Source: Bacillota bacterium
GTDB lineage: Bacteria; Bacillota; Clostridia; Acetivibrionales; DTU013
Reading direction: 5' to 3'
Assembly (NCBI GenBank): GCA_023418915.1
Contig: JAEZYU010000038.1
Location: forward strand, 124,001 to 188,000
DNA: 64,000 bases
This document shows positions 51,469 through 60,465 of the stretch, in pieces. A program made the position numbers and the translations under genes. The notes beneath the pieces are model-generated. The model was not told the DNA's origin. It worked only from the letters and a program-made list of their open reading frames with translations, and did no database searches. How positions within the stretch are numbered: position 1 is the first letter of the stretch; each line of letters begins with the position of its first letter.

Positions 51469-53686
51469 TGTCGGCGGAGCAAAAACACATATGCTCTATC
51501 TTCTCAAGGAGCTGTCGCATCATATGGAGGTAAAGCTCATAAGCCTTCGTCCCGGTGTCTTCGCAGATGATGCCAGAGCACTTGGCATCGACGTGACTGT
51601 CATAAAGTCCGCTAATATATTCTCAGACATAAGAAAGGTAACAAGAATAGTCAAAGAAGGCAGATATGATATTGTCCATTCACATGGTGCAAAGGCTAAT
51701 ATCTTCTCTCTTGCCGCAAGCCGCAGAGCTGGCCTGCCGACAGTAACCACAGTCCACAGCGACTACAGACTTGACTATATGCACAGCCTTCCTAAAAGAA
51801 TGACCATTGGATTGGTCAATTCCATAGCTCTGCGTTTCATAAAAAATCACATAGCAGTCTCAAATAATTTCAAGGAAATGCTGATCAGCAGGAACTTTAG
51901 TCCACTGGATATCTATGTTCTCTATAACGGCATGGATTTCTCCCAGCCTGAAGTACAGTACTCCAGACATAAGCTTCTGGATAAATACAAGCTGAAGATC
52001 GACGATGATAATGTCATTGTCGGCATAGCAGCCAGGCTCTACCCCGTTAAAAGCATAGAAACAATAGTCCGGGCAGCGGCCATAGTAAAGGCAGGAAATC
52101 CAAATATCAAGTTCCTGATAGGTGGTGATGGCGAAGACAGAAAGATGCTGGAATCTCTCACTGCGGAGCTTGGGCTTCTTGACACAGTATTTTTCCTCGG
52201 GTGGCAGGATGACCCCAACGAGATAATGAGCAGCATCGATATCAGTGTTCTTACGTCTATCAGCGAAAGCTTTTCTTACTCGATACTTGAGGGTGCGCGT
52301 TTTAAAAAGGCTACGATAAGCACACGAGTCGGAGGTATCCCTGATCTTATCGAAAACGGTAAAAACGGCTATCTGTTTGAACCGGGTGATATCAAGCATT
52401 TTGCCGAACTTATACTTGATCTGTCTGCAGACGAAAAAATGCGGACTGAAATGGGACAGCGCCTTTATGAAAAGGCTCTTACTGAATTCTCCGTCGAAAG
52501 CATGGGGAAAACTCAGATAAGGATATACGAAGGCATCCTTGCGAAAAAGGCTTCCGAAGAAAACGGACGTAAGCCTTACGATGCAATCATATCAGGATAT
52601 TATGGCTTCAGAAATATCGGTGATGACGCTTTGCTCATGTCTATCCTCAAGGATCTCAAAGGCTTCAAGCCTGATATACGGCTGCTTGTATTGTCAAAAA
52701 TACCCGCCAGAACATCAGGAAATTTCCATGTGGCATCAATTAACAGAGCAAATATACTCCGGATCTATAAAGCAATGAAGAAATCAAAAGCGTTTATTTA
52801 TGGAGGAGGAAACCTGCTGCAGGACAACACAAGCACACGATCGCTGCTCTTCTACCTAAGTATGGTATGGCTGGCAAAAAAGCTCGGTCTAAAGGTCATG
52901 TTCTATGCTAACGGGATCGGTCCGCTGAAAAAGAGCCTGAACAGGCTTCTTACAAAAAAAATAATGAACAAGGTGGATGTGATTACGTTAAGGGAGGCAC
53001 TGTCCTTCGATGAACTCAAGCATTTGGAAATCAGCAAGCCGCGGATCCTGATGACAGCCGATGCCGCACTCACTGTCACTGAGGGATGCGGCTTCGCCGC
53101 TGCAGGTATAGCCGGAAAGCTGGGACTTGATGAAAGCAAGCGCCTTCTGGGTGTATCGCTGCGAAAATATCCAGGCCATGAAAGGATAGAACACGAAAAA
53201 TATGAGGCAGTCATAGCAAGCACCATCGACCATATGGCCGGGAAATATGACGCATATCCAGTCTTCTTCCCGATGCAGCACCCGGAGGATGTGCCGATAC
53301 TTGAAAATGTTGCTGCCAGAATGAAAAACAGAAGTTTTATCGTAAAAGATAAACTGAATGTATTTGAGACATACGAGCTTATATCCTCTATGCATATGCT
53401 TCTTGGCATGAGACTGCATGCTCTGATCTTCTCTGCGGTAGCATCAGTACCAATGCTCGGTCTCGTGTACGATCCAAAAATACAGGGCTTTCTTGATTGT
53501 ATAAATCAGCCTTCTGCGGGTGATGTCAGAGATCTCGATTATGGTAACCTGGTTAAACTGACAGAAATGGTATGGGAAAACAGCGGAGAAATCAAAAAGC
53601 AGCTTGCAGATTGTATCCCAGTGCTGAAGGAAAAGGCTCGTGAAAATGCAAGAGTTGCAGTTGAGCTGATATCAGACATTAAATAA
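51437..53686 (+). CDS. Glycosyltransferase-CsaB polysaccharide pyruvyl transferase fusion
   Basis: Two-domain protein of 749 residues. Residues 1-370 form a GT4 glycosyltransferase (GGGDVGGAKTHMLYLLKEL, IGGDGEDRKMLESL, SISESFSYSILEGARF). Residues about 380-749 form a polysaccharide pyruvyl transferase of the CsaB type (ISGYYGFRNIGDDALLMS, YGGGNLLQDNTSTRSL, MRLHALIFSA). CsaB adds ketal-linked pyruvate to the secondary wall polymer that anchors SLH-domain S-layer proteins. The fusion suggests a sugar is added and pyruvylated by one enzyme. ATG at 51437 has GGGAGG six bases upstream. Confidence 0.93.
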   Translation: MRVVHIIGGGDVGGAKTHMLYLLKELSHHMEVKLISLRPGVFADDARALGIDVTVIKSANIFSDIRKVTRIVKEGRYDIVHSHGAKANIFSLAASRRAGLPTVTTVHSDYRLDYMHSLPKRMTIGLVNSIALRFIKNHIAVSNNFKEMLISRNFSPLDIYVLYNGMDFSQPEVQYSRHKLLDKYKLKIDDDNVIVGIAARLYPVKSIETIVRAAAIVKAGNPNIKFLIGGDGEDRKMLESLTAELGLLDTVFFLGWQDDPNEIMSSIDISVLTSISESFSYSILEGARFKKATISTRVGGIPDLIENGKNGYLFEPGDIKHFAELILDLSADEKMRTEMGQRLYEKALTEFSVESMGKTQIRIYEGILAKKASEENGRKPYDAIISGYYGFRNIGDDALLMSILKDLKGFKPDIRLLVLSKIPARTSGNFHVASINRANILRIYKAMKKSKAFIYGGGNLLQDNTSTRSLLFYLSMVWLAKKLGLKVMFYANGIGPLKKSLNRLLTKKIMNKVDVITLREALSFDELKHLEISKPRILMTADAALTVTEGCGFAAAGIAGKLGLDESKRLLGVSLRKYPGHERIEHEKYEAVIASTIDHMAGKYDAYPVFFPMQHPEDVPILENVAARMKNRSFIVKDKLNVFETYELISSMHMLLGMRLHALIFSAVASVPMLGLVYDPKIQGFLDCINQPSAGDVRDLDYGNLVKLTEMVWENSGEIKKQLADCIPVLKEKARENARVAVELISDIK

Positions 53687-53716
53687 ACGGAATGTAATGT
53701 CTTGTTCCGTTTCTCC
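53686..53716 (+). terminator. Terminator after the glycosyltransferase-CsaB gene
   Basis: AACGGAA (53686-53692) pairs with TTCCGTT (53705-53711), followed by TCTCC. The stem is modest and the T-run is weak. Confidence 0.45.
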
Positions 53717-53755
53717 ATTGCATAGCATCCGATATGACTGTGATCATAGTATATA

Positions 53756-54850
53756 TTACGAGTTTGAATAGTCAAGAATTCTTTGTGCTATTTCATCCTG
53801 CTTTTTCTTAATTCCTTCAAAGTCCATATGGGGAATGTAATATGCTTCAATATCGTCATGAAGCCGCTTTGCATTATGTATTAATTCCACTCCCTTGTTC
53901 AGGAGCCTGTCAAATTCGTACTCATTATACTCAATCTCCGATCTGTATTTCCCGACTATCCTGTCATCGAGCATCTGCCTGAAGTCAAATTTCTTCACTG
54001 CGCATACATCTGATGAGTGGTATTTGCAAACTGTTGAAAATGCTGTATTGAGTTCAGGAAATATCAAGTGTTCTAGCTTCATGGGATCAAAGGCACAATA
54101 GAACGCTTCTGCATCAAAGCCTCTTTCGACAGCCGCTGTTTTAACACGTTCAAGCACATTCTCTGTGCCTGCTCCCGGGAACCCTTCGAAGATATATATG
54201 TTATCAAGTGTAAGCAGATCATCTAGATAATTGACCAGACCATCGGGGGTAATTGCGCTGGCAAACAGGCATCGCTGTTTTCCCATCACATCAGCCGGCG
54301 GCAGCACATCGAAAAGCATGTCTATAAATTCGCGGGCGACAAAATTAGGCCTTGCTTTATCCATGGCTGACCGGTACATGACAGCAGTATCCTCATATAT
54401 ATGTGACGCTGCTCCCAGATATCTGTATGCCCTTTGAAAGAAGCTGCTTATCTCATTTTTTACTTCCATAATACTGCCTTTGTTCGCTGACAGGCCTGCT
54501 TCGTCCCAGTACTCACCAAGGTTGACTATCTCATCGACAGCACCAGGTGTCTTTGGATCTGTCACATGCGGAGCAGTGCCGTCTATAAGCGCTGCGCCAA
54601 CACCCGGTATAACCAAACCATCAAGACTTTCACTATCGCTTGAGCAATGCATATGCTCCACATCATACCCCTTATCTGTCATGATACATGAAATATTTTT
54701 CATCAACGTACTTTTTCCTACTCCGGGACCACCCTTTAGGATGAATATCCTTTTTGCATCCTCCTGAGTGATGATATGATCGAATCGATTAAAAAAACCC
54801 TTCGAGGTATTGCCTCCGGGAAACATGTTTCTGATCTTGCCCTTCTGCAT
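53756..54850 (-). CDS. Duplicated P-loop ATPase of unknown function (PRK06851-like)
   Basis: Protein of 364 residues with two similar halves. The first has a sound Walker A (GGPGVGKSTLMK near 38) followed by HMHCSSDSESLDGLVIPG. The second repeats the pattern (GFPGAGTENVL, then FYCAFDPMKLEHLIFPE) but has lost the catalytic Lys. The form matches PRK06851-type proteins of spore formers, whose role is unknown. ATG at 54850 is six bases after AGGAGG; in-frame codons upstream lack an SD. Confidence 0.82.
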   Translation of the reverse strand: MQKGKIRNMFPGGNTSKGFFNRFDHIITQEDAKRIFILKGGPGVGKSTLMKNISCIMTDKGYDVEHMHCSSDSESLDGLVIPGVGAALIDGTAPHVTDPKTPGAVDEIVNLGEYWDEAGLSANKGSIMEVKNEISSFFQRAYRYLGAASHIYEDTAVMYRSAMDKARPNFVAREFIDMLFDVLPPADVMGKQRCLFASAITPDGLVNYLDDLLTLDNIYIFEGFPGAGTENVLERVKTAAVERGFDAEAFYCAFDPMKLEHLIFPELNTAFSTVCKYHSSDVCAVKKFDFRQMLDDRIVGKYRSEIEYNEYEFDRLLNKGVELIHNAKRLHDDIEAYYIPHMDFEGIKKKQDEIAQRILDYSNS

Positions 54851-54926
54851 CTGAATCCTCCTGCACAATAGCATCTGATTTATAATATGCCTTGCAGGAT
54901 TGTATTGATGCAATTTAAAATAATTA

Positions 54927-54955
54927 TAGACTTTTTTACTATGCAGGTGTATAAT
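54927..54955 (+). promoter_or_regulatory. Promoter of the GntR regulator gene
   Basis: TAGACT (54927-54932), 17 bases and a perfect TATAAT (54950-54955). The operator at 54971-54988 begins 15 bases downstream, a position suited to repression. Confidence 0.65.
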
Positions 54956-54970
54956 TGTGTACAAGCATAA

Positions 54971-54988
54971 TGTAATTACATAATAACA
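54971..54988. promoter_or_regulatory. GntR operator, copy 1 (own promoter)
   Basis: TGTAATTACATAATAACA differs by one base from the site at 55811-55828. It sits between the -10 box and the gntR start. Confidence 0.7.
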
Positions 54989-55023
54989 AAGTTGCATGAT
55001 AATAATTTGAATCGAGGTAAAAC

Positions 55024-55782
55024 ATGCTTCTCGGCGGAAATAAGACATTAAATAAAAACATACCAATACCTCTGTACTATCAGCTGAAAACGATACTACT
55101 CGAATATATCAAAGAACAGCATCATGATACAGAGGAACCAATTCCTACAGAGATCGAGATCAGCGAATATTTTGGTATCAGCAGGCCAACTGTCCGCCAG
55201 GCCATCAATGAACTGGTTGTCGAAGGCTATCTATATAGGATCAAAGCAAAAGGCACCTTTGTGACCAAGCCTAAAATTACACAGGATTTTTTGTTTTCTC
55301 TCGATAGCTTCAACAATGAAATGAGGAAAAAGGGTCTTGTACCATCTACAAAAATTCTGCAGAAGGAAGTTGTAAAAAGCGATGAAAAGGTAGCCCTGAC
55401 ACTTAAGATCGATAAGGGCTCCGATGTTATAAGGCTGACAAGACTCAGATACGCAAACAATGAGCCTATTGTTTTTGTTATCACTTACATCCCCTATAAT
55501 ATCTGTCCTGTTCTCATGGAGCATGATCTGAATAAGGAGTCGCTTTACGAGACAATAGAGAAAGAAAGCGGCAGGCTCATATCCAGTGCCGTTAGGTCGC
55601 TGGAATGTATAATAGCCGGTGAATTTGAAGCTAAGCTGCTTAACATAGATAAAGGCTCTCCTGTTCAGTTTTTTGAAAGCATCGTCAGCCTTGAAGACGG
55701 AACACCTGTTGAGTATTCACTGGCAAAATACAGGAGTGACAGAAGCAAATTTACTTTTGAGCTAAAAAGGCAGTTCAGATAA
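55024..55782 (+). CDS. GntR/UTRA family transcription regulator
   Basis: Regulator of 252 residues with an N-terminal winged helix (about 10-78, IPTEIEISEYFGISRPTVRQAI) and a C-terminal UTRA effector domain (about 98-245), the HutC subfamily, which usually senses a sugar or sugar phosphate. It sits at the head of the carbohydrate operon and has matching operator sites at its own promoter and ahead of the dehydrogenase gene. SD GAGG six bases before the ATG. Confidence 0.92.
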   Translation: MLLGGNKTLNKNIPIPLYYQLKTILLEYIKEQHHDTEEPIPTEIEISEYFGISRPTVRQAINELVVEGYLYRIKAKGTFVTKPKITQDFLFSLDSFNNEMRKKGLVPSTKILQKEVVKSDEKVALTLKIDKGSDVIRLTRLRYANNEPIVFVITYIPYNICPVLMEHDLNKESLYETIEKESGRLISSAVRSLECIIAGEFEAKLLNIDKGSPVQFFESIVSLEDGTPVEYSLAKYRSDRSKFTFELKRQFR

Positions 55783-55810
55783 ATTATAGAGGTTTTGTTT
55801 TATGTTTTTA

Positions 55811-55828
55811 TGTTATTACATAATAACA
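55811..55828. promoter_or_regulatory. GntR operator, copy 2 (ahead of the sugar operon)
   Basis: TGTTATTACATAATAACA, part of a near-perfect 20-bp palindrome (ATGTTATTA..TAATAACAT), 91 bases before the 2-hydroxyacid dehydrogenase start. A clear promoter was not resolved in this gap. Confidence 0.75.
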
Positions 55829-55919
55829 TTATGACACGATTTATTGAACAATTTGTTTTTCTGAACATAATTAAATATTCAACAAAAAGATAGACTATAC
55901 ACAGAAAGGATTGATCCAC

Positions 55920-56867
55920 ATGAAGAAGAAAATACTTATAACACCGAAATCATTCAAAAACTACAAGCATAAAGCTTATCCGCTGCTAGAGCGAGCGGGC
56001 TATGAAATCATTGAAAACAATTTCGGCAGGACACTGACCGAAAACGAAATAGTGGAGCTTGCAAAGAATGATGTCGAGGGCATCATCATAGGTGTTGACC
56101 CGCTGCCGGCAGTGGTACTGGAGCAGCTGAATGACCTGAAAGCGATTTCAAAGTATGGTGTCGGTATGGATAATATCGATCTTGCCTGCGCAGCCAAGCT
56201 TGGAATAAAGGTAAAAAACGCTGTTGGAACCAACAGCATATCCGTCGCTGAACTTGCAATTGCTCTTATGTTCACGATGTCCCGCAAAATACCAAGTCAC
56301 TCTGCAGGAGTAAAAAATGGCGGTTGGGACCGGAGCATTGGCTTAGAGCTTACAGGAAAGAAGCTTGGACTCGTAGGAGGCGGCCAGATCGGGCGTGAAG
56401 TCGCAAAAAGAGCCCGTGGTCTGGAAATGGAAGTCATGATATATGACCCCTACTTCAGGGACGACGGCTTTCTCAGTAAATATCAGGTCTCATTGACCGA
56501 CAGTCTTGAAAAGCTTCTTGCGCAAAGCGATATCATATCGCTTCACTTGCCTGTAACCTCAGAGACAAAGCAAATGATAAACAGCAGTACACTTGGTATG
56601 ATGAAGGCAAATGCCGTACTGATCAATACATCAAGAGGTGAACTGGTCGATGAGGAAGCCCTGTACGAAGCTCTCGTATCGGGCAGGATCGCCGGTGCTG
56701 CACAGGATGTATTCTCAAGCGAGCCACCTTCAAAGGAAGAAAAGCTACTGAAGCTTGACAGCTTTATACTCACTCCACACCTTGGTGCATTCACTGGAGA
56801 GGCCGTTGAAAAGATGGCGCTTGTTTCTACAGGAAATCTTCTGGAAATGCTTGGTCACAAGGAGTAA
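55920..56867 (+). CDS. D-isomer-specific 2-hydroxyacid dehydrogenase (SerA-like)
   Basis: NAD-dependent enzyme of 315 residues. The catalytic domain (ISKYGVGMDNIDL) surrounds a Rossmann fold with LVGGGQIGREVAKRA; the triad is visible as Arg in INTSRGELVDEEAL, Glu in SSEPPSKEE and His in TPHLGAF. It is as short as phosphoglycerate dehydrogenase homologues without an ACT domain. In this operon it more likely oxidises or reduces a sugar-acid intermediate than serves serine synthesis. ATG at 55920 follows AAAGGA. Confidence 0.9.
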   Translation: MKKKILITPKSFKNYKHKAYPLLERAGYEIIENNFGRTLTENEIVELAKNDVEGIIIGVDPLPAVVLEQLNDLKAISKYGVGMDNIDLACAAKLGIKVKNAVGTNSISVAELAIALMFTMSRKIPSHSAGVKNGGWDRSIGLELTGKKLGLVGGGQIGREVAKRARGLEMEVMIYDPYFRDDGFLSKYQVSLTDSLEKLLAQSDIISLHLPVTSETKQMINSSTLGMMKANAVLINTSRGELVDEEALYEALVSGRIAGAAQDVFSSEPPSKEEKLLKLDSFILTPHLGAFTGEAVEKMALVSTGNLLEMLGHKE

Positions 56868-56872
56868 GTCCT

Positions 56873-57859
56873 ATGAAAAAAGCTGCTGGATATATCCAAA
56901 CTGTAGCAGGACTGATCAGTCCTGAAAATCTCGGCTTCTGTCAGAGCCATGAGCACCTTTTCATAGCAGACGGCCTGTCAGCAAAGCTGGTACCGTCACT
57001 GAGACTCGATGACTATGATGCAACCTGCGCAGAACTGGAGCTGTATAAAAGGCGCGGCGGTACGAGCTTAGCAGATGCACAGCCTGTAGGCTGCGGAAGG
57101 ATGGCAGATCTCCAGCTGAAGTCTTCTGCCAAGACCGGGGTGAATATAATAGCGTCCACAGGATTCCACAAGCTGGTATTTTACCCGGATGAACACTGGC
57201 TCAAAAGAATGGATGAAAACGATCTTGCAGAACTCCTTATCGATGAGATAGAAAATGGTATGTATGTAGACTGCGATACTTCGATACCTGTTGAAAAAAT
57301 CGATGCGAGGGCTGGGATAATCAAAACTGCATCAGACCTGGATGGTCCTGCAGGCGAATATGAAAGATTTTTCCGTGCGGCTGCAAAAGCTTCTGTACGG
57401 ACAGGTGTACCCATCCTCAGCCATACTGAGATGGGAAATGGTGCTCTTGACCAGATAAGACTGTTCACAAATCAGAGGGTTCCTTTGGACTCTATAATAA
57501 TCTGTCACCTCGACCGTGTGCTCACAGACATCAGCAGCCTTATGGAAGTTGCCTCGACAGGCGTTTATTTGGAGCTTGATACAGTTGGAAGGTTTAAGTA
57601 TCATTCAGATGAGGATGAAATAAGATTCATTGAAAGGCTGATAGAAGACGGTCATGAAGACAGGATACTCATAGGCCTTGACACTACCCGCGAACGGATG
57701 AGAAGCTACGGGGGAGCCATCGGACTCGACTATATGTTTGAAAGCTTCATCCCGCTGATGAAAAGCCATGGAATAAATGACAGGCTGATACACAAATTTA
57801 CTGTGATCAACCCTGCAAAGGCATTCGCCATCAAGGAACACAAGGGACAGACAGCATGA
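56873..57859 (+). CDS. Phosphotriesterase-like metal hydrolase
   Basis: TIM-barrel amidohydrolase of 328 residues. Metal ligands are visible as SHEHLF near 24, the bridging Lys in RAGIIKTASD, His in SHTEMG, His in CHLDRV and Asp in GLDTTRERM. PTE-like enzymes from carbohydrate operons are often lactonases, and a lactone of a sugar acid is a fitting substrate here. The SD AAGGAG overlaps the stop of the preceding gene. Confidence 0.9.
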   Translation: MKKAAGYIQTVAGLISPENLGFCQSHEHLFIADGLSAKLVPSLRLDDYDATCAELELYKRRGGTSLADAQPVGCGRMADLQLKSSAKTGVNIIASTGFHKLVFYPDEHWLKRMDENDLAELLIDEIENGMYVDCDTSIPVEKIDARAGIIKTASDLDGPAGEYERFFRAAAKASVRTGVPILSHTEMGNGALDQIRLFTNQRVPLDSIIICHLDRVLTDISSLMEVASTGVYLELDTVGRFKYHSDEDEIRFIERLIEDGHEDRILIGLDTTRERMRSYGGAIGLDYMFESFIPLMKSHGINDRLIHKFTVINPAKAFAIKEHKGQTA

Positions 57860-57962
57860 TTGTAAAAAGCAGCGCTGTTGCCCTGTATTGACCACAAAAT
57901 CACTGCATTTTGTAAATGAAATGCATGATATGATAACACTAGTACTGAAAGGAGACAGAATC

Positions 57963-58913
57963 ATGAATTTACCAGGAAAGGCAACACAACCAACATTCTA
58001 CTTTATAGGAGTCACTACAACAAAATCATCAATAATGAAGGTATTCCCCCTGTGGGCAAAAGCACTTGGACTCAAAGACGCCGTTATCAAGGGCATTGAC
58101 ATAGAAATACACGCAAAGCCCGAAGTATACAGAGAAGTCGTCGAGTTTATTAAGAATGACGAATTATCACTGGGTGCTCTTGTTACGACACACAAAATCG
58201 ATCTTTACAACGCAGCCAAGGATCTGTTCGATTATCTGGATCCATATGCGACCATGTTCAGCGAGCTCTCCTCTATTTCCAAAAAGGACGGCAGGCTTGA
58301 AGGCTATGCAAAAGACCCTATCACAGCAGGATTGGCACTTGAAGCATTTGTTCCTGATAATTTCTTCAGGGATCACGGCGGAGACGCTCTGCTTCTCGGT
58401 GCAGGAGGAAGTGCCATCTCGATGGCTGCATACCTGCTCAATAAAAACAAGGGAGACAACACTCCCAACAGGCTTATTGTCGGCAATAGAAGCAAACCGA
58501 GACTCGATGAGATCGAAAAAATCGTCAGGGAGATCAAGCCTGATGCAAGCGCAGAATTTCATCTCACACCGGAACCGGGTCAGAATGATGATCTTGTCAA
58601 AAAACTTAAGCCCTACTCCCTCATAGTAAATGCCACAGGTCTTGGAAAGGACAGGCCGGGTTCTCCGCTGACCGACACAGTAGAATTCCCTGAAAACAGC
58701 CTGGTATGGGAGATCAACTACAGAGGGGACCTGCTGTTCATGCATCAGGCTCTTGGTCAAAAACAAGCCAAAAATCTTCATGTGGAAGACGGATGGATCT
58801 ATTTCATACATGGATGGACCCAGGTCATAGCTGAAGTATTCCATATTGAAATAACAAAAGAGCTGTTTGATGAATGCAAACGCATCGCTGATGAAGTCCA
58901 GAAAAAAGGCTGA
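57963..58913 (+). CDS. Shikimate dehydrogenase-like oxidoreductase
   Basis: Protein of 316 residues of the AroE/quinate dehydrogenase superfamily. The substrate-domain Lys (K78 in VTTHKID) and Asp (D118 in GYAKDPIT) aligned with the AroE catalytic pair are kept, and the nucleotide fold has GAGGSAISMAA (146-156). The conserved NTDG of AroE is KDP here and the N-terminal SxS pattern is altered, so the substrate is probably not shikimate. ATG at 57963 is seven bases after AAAGGAGA. Confidence 0.85.
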   Translation: MNLPGKATQPTFYFIGVTTTKSSIMKVFPLWAKALGLKDAVIKGIDIEIHAKPEVYREVVEFIKNDELSLGALVTTHKIDLYNAAKDLFDYLDPYATMFSELSSISKKDGRLEGYAKDPITAGLALEAFVPDNFFRDHGGDALLLGAGGSAISMAAYLLNKNKGDNTPNRLIVGNRSKPRLDEIEKIVREIKPDASAEFHLTPEPGQNDDLVKKLKPYSLIVNATGLGKDRPGSPLTDTVEFPENSLVWEINYRGDLLFMHQALGQKQAKNLHVEDGWIYFIHGWTQVIAEVFHIEITKELFDECKRIADEVQKKG

Positions 58914-59002
58914 GCGGATCAGGATGGTTTTTTGAAATAATTTTGTACCGATCAGTACAGGAATCATAATATGTCAGTTCGACAACAAGGAGGAAAATAA
59001 TC

Positions 59003-59578
59003 ATGAGTGATATCAAAGTTGATCCATTTACCATGTTTTTCGATCTTAAGAACGGTATGTCAGATGAAAGAAAGCCCACCAGACGTGTCCTGTCCCAGAT
59101 GAAGGGCATGTATGCGGACGATGCTGCTTACGAAGCTGCTGTCAAAGCAGATGATGCAATAGTATATGATTTTTATGAGCTGGGTCTGCCAGAAACATCA
59201 GGCGACCTGCTGTTTGGCACCAGTATCGTATATCCGGGTAAGGTCGGCGGCGAATACTTCATGACTAAAGGTCATTTTCATACCATACTTGATACTGCCG
59301 AAGTATATTACTGTCTCAGCGGAAAGGGCTACATGCTCATGGAAAACCCCGAAGGTGACTGGGACGCTCAGCTTCTGACTCCGGGAAAGGCTGTCTATGT
59401 ACCAAAACGGTATGCTCACAGGAGCGTGAATATTGGAGACGAAAAACTGGTAACCTTCTTTGTGTTCCGCTCAGATGCAGGGCATGACTACGGAACCATT
59501 GAGACTAAAGGCTACAGAAAGCTGATAGTCGAAAAAGATGGAAAACCTGCAATCATTGACAATCCAAAGTGGAAGTAA
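59003..59578 (+). CDS. Cupin-type glucose-6-phosphate isomerase homologue
   Basis: Cupin enzyme of 191 residues of the archaeal-type phosphoglucose isomerase family. Metal ligands align with those of the Pyrococcus enzyme: H91, H93, E100 and H139 (GHFHTILDTAEVYY, YAHRSVNIGDE). The C-terminal DAGHDYGTIETKGYRK is also typical. It isomerises an aldose- and ketose-phosphate; in this operon the sugar may differ from glucose. SD AAGGAGG lies 11 bases before the ATG. Confidence 0.92.
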   Translation: MSDIKVDPFTMFFDLKNGMSDERKPTRRVLSQMKGMYADDAAYEAAVKADDAIVYDFYELGLPETSGDLLFGTSIVYPGKVGGEYFMTKGHFHTILDTAEVYYCLSGKGYMLMENPEGDWDAQLLTPGKAVYVPKRYAHRSVNIGDEKLVTFFVFRSDAGHDYGTIETKGYRKLIVEKDGKPAIIDNPKWK

Positions 59579-59643
59579 CATTTTGGGGGTCTGGCTGGTG
59601 TCAGGTATTATAAAATATTTTGAATAATTTACAGGAGGATAAC

Positions 59644-60288
59644 ATGAGCAAAAAGTGGGAAATAATCAGAAAGATCACTGACTCAGGCTTGGTGGTAGTC
59701 GTCCGGGCAGAAAATGCAGATACGGCTAAAAAAATCACAGACGCTTGCCTGGAGGGCGGCGCTGCAGCAATTGAAATAACATATACAGTACCGGGAGCCA
59801 CAAAAGTAATAGAAGAGCTTGCAAAGGAATATGCGGGAAAGATCATAATCGGTGCAGGTACGGTGCTCGACGCTGAAACGGCAAGAATAGCAATCCTGTC
59901 CGGTGCGCAGTACGTTGTCAGCCCCTTCCTCAGCCGTGAGACACTAAAGCTCTGCAATCGCTATCAAGTGCCTTGCATGCCTGGTGTAATGACGATCGAG
60001 GGTGTTGTGGAAGCTATGGAACTGGGAGCTGACATACTTAAGGTGTTCCCCGGCGAGGCCTTCGGCCCTGGTATAATCAAGGCTGTAAAAGGGCCTCTGC
60101 CTCAGGCTAATATGATGCCAACAGGTGGTGTGAGTATCGATAATGTGGCAGACTGGATCAAGGCGGGAGCTGTAGCTGTAGGAGCCGGCGGAAGTCTGAC
60201 TGCAGGTGCAAAGACCGGGGATTATGCAAGTATAAAGAGACTGGCTGCCGAATTCGTGGCAAAAATCAAGGATGCCAGGCAGAAATAA
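59644..60288 (+). CDS. eda: 2-Keto-3-deoxy-6-phosphogluconate (KDPG/KHG) aldolase
   Basis: Class I aldolase of 214 residues. Schiff-base Lys in ADILKVFPGEAFGP, Glu in AAIEITYTVPGA and Arg in VVVVRAENAD are all seen. It cleaves a 2-keto-3-deoxy-phospho sugar acid to pyruvate and an aldehyde such as glyceraldehyde-3-phosphate. It is the last gene of the GntR operon, which points to a sugar acid as the starting compound. ATG at 59644 follows AGGAGG. Confidence 0.95.
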   Translation: MSKKWEIIRKITDSGLVVVVRAENADTAKKITDACLEGGAAAIEITYTVPGATKVIEELAKEYAGKIIIGAGTVLDAETARIAILSGAQYVVSPFLSRETLKLCNRYQVPCMPGVMTIEGVVEAMELGADILKVFPGEAFGPGIIKAVKGPLPQANMMPTGGVSIDNVADWIKAGAVAVGAGGSLTAGAKTGDYASIKRLAAEFVAKIKDARQK

Positions 60289-60337
60289 ATCCAAATTCAC
60301 TTCACTTGGTGATGAATAACTTTTACAGATGAAAAAA

Positions 60338-60378
60338 TGACCGGCCAGTGAGTAATTTCAGTGTTCACTGACCGGTTG
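60338..60378. terminator. Bidirectional terminator between the two sugar gene sets
   Basis: CCGG-C-CAGTGA (60341-60350) pairs with TCACTG-A-CCGG, with TTGCTTATTTCTT on the plus side and CATTTTTTC on the minus side. Confidence 0.8.
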
Positions 60379-60465
60379 CTTATTTCTTCCTGAGCCCTTG
60401 TTGTATAAGGTCCAAAATGAATGGTACAATTCTCTGCTGACTCGTACCATGTCGTTTCATGCGTT

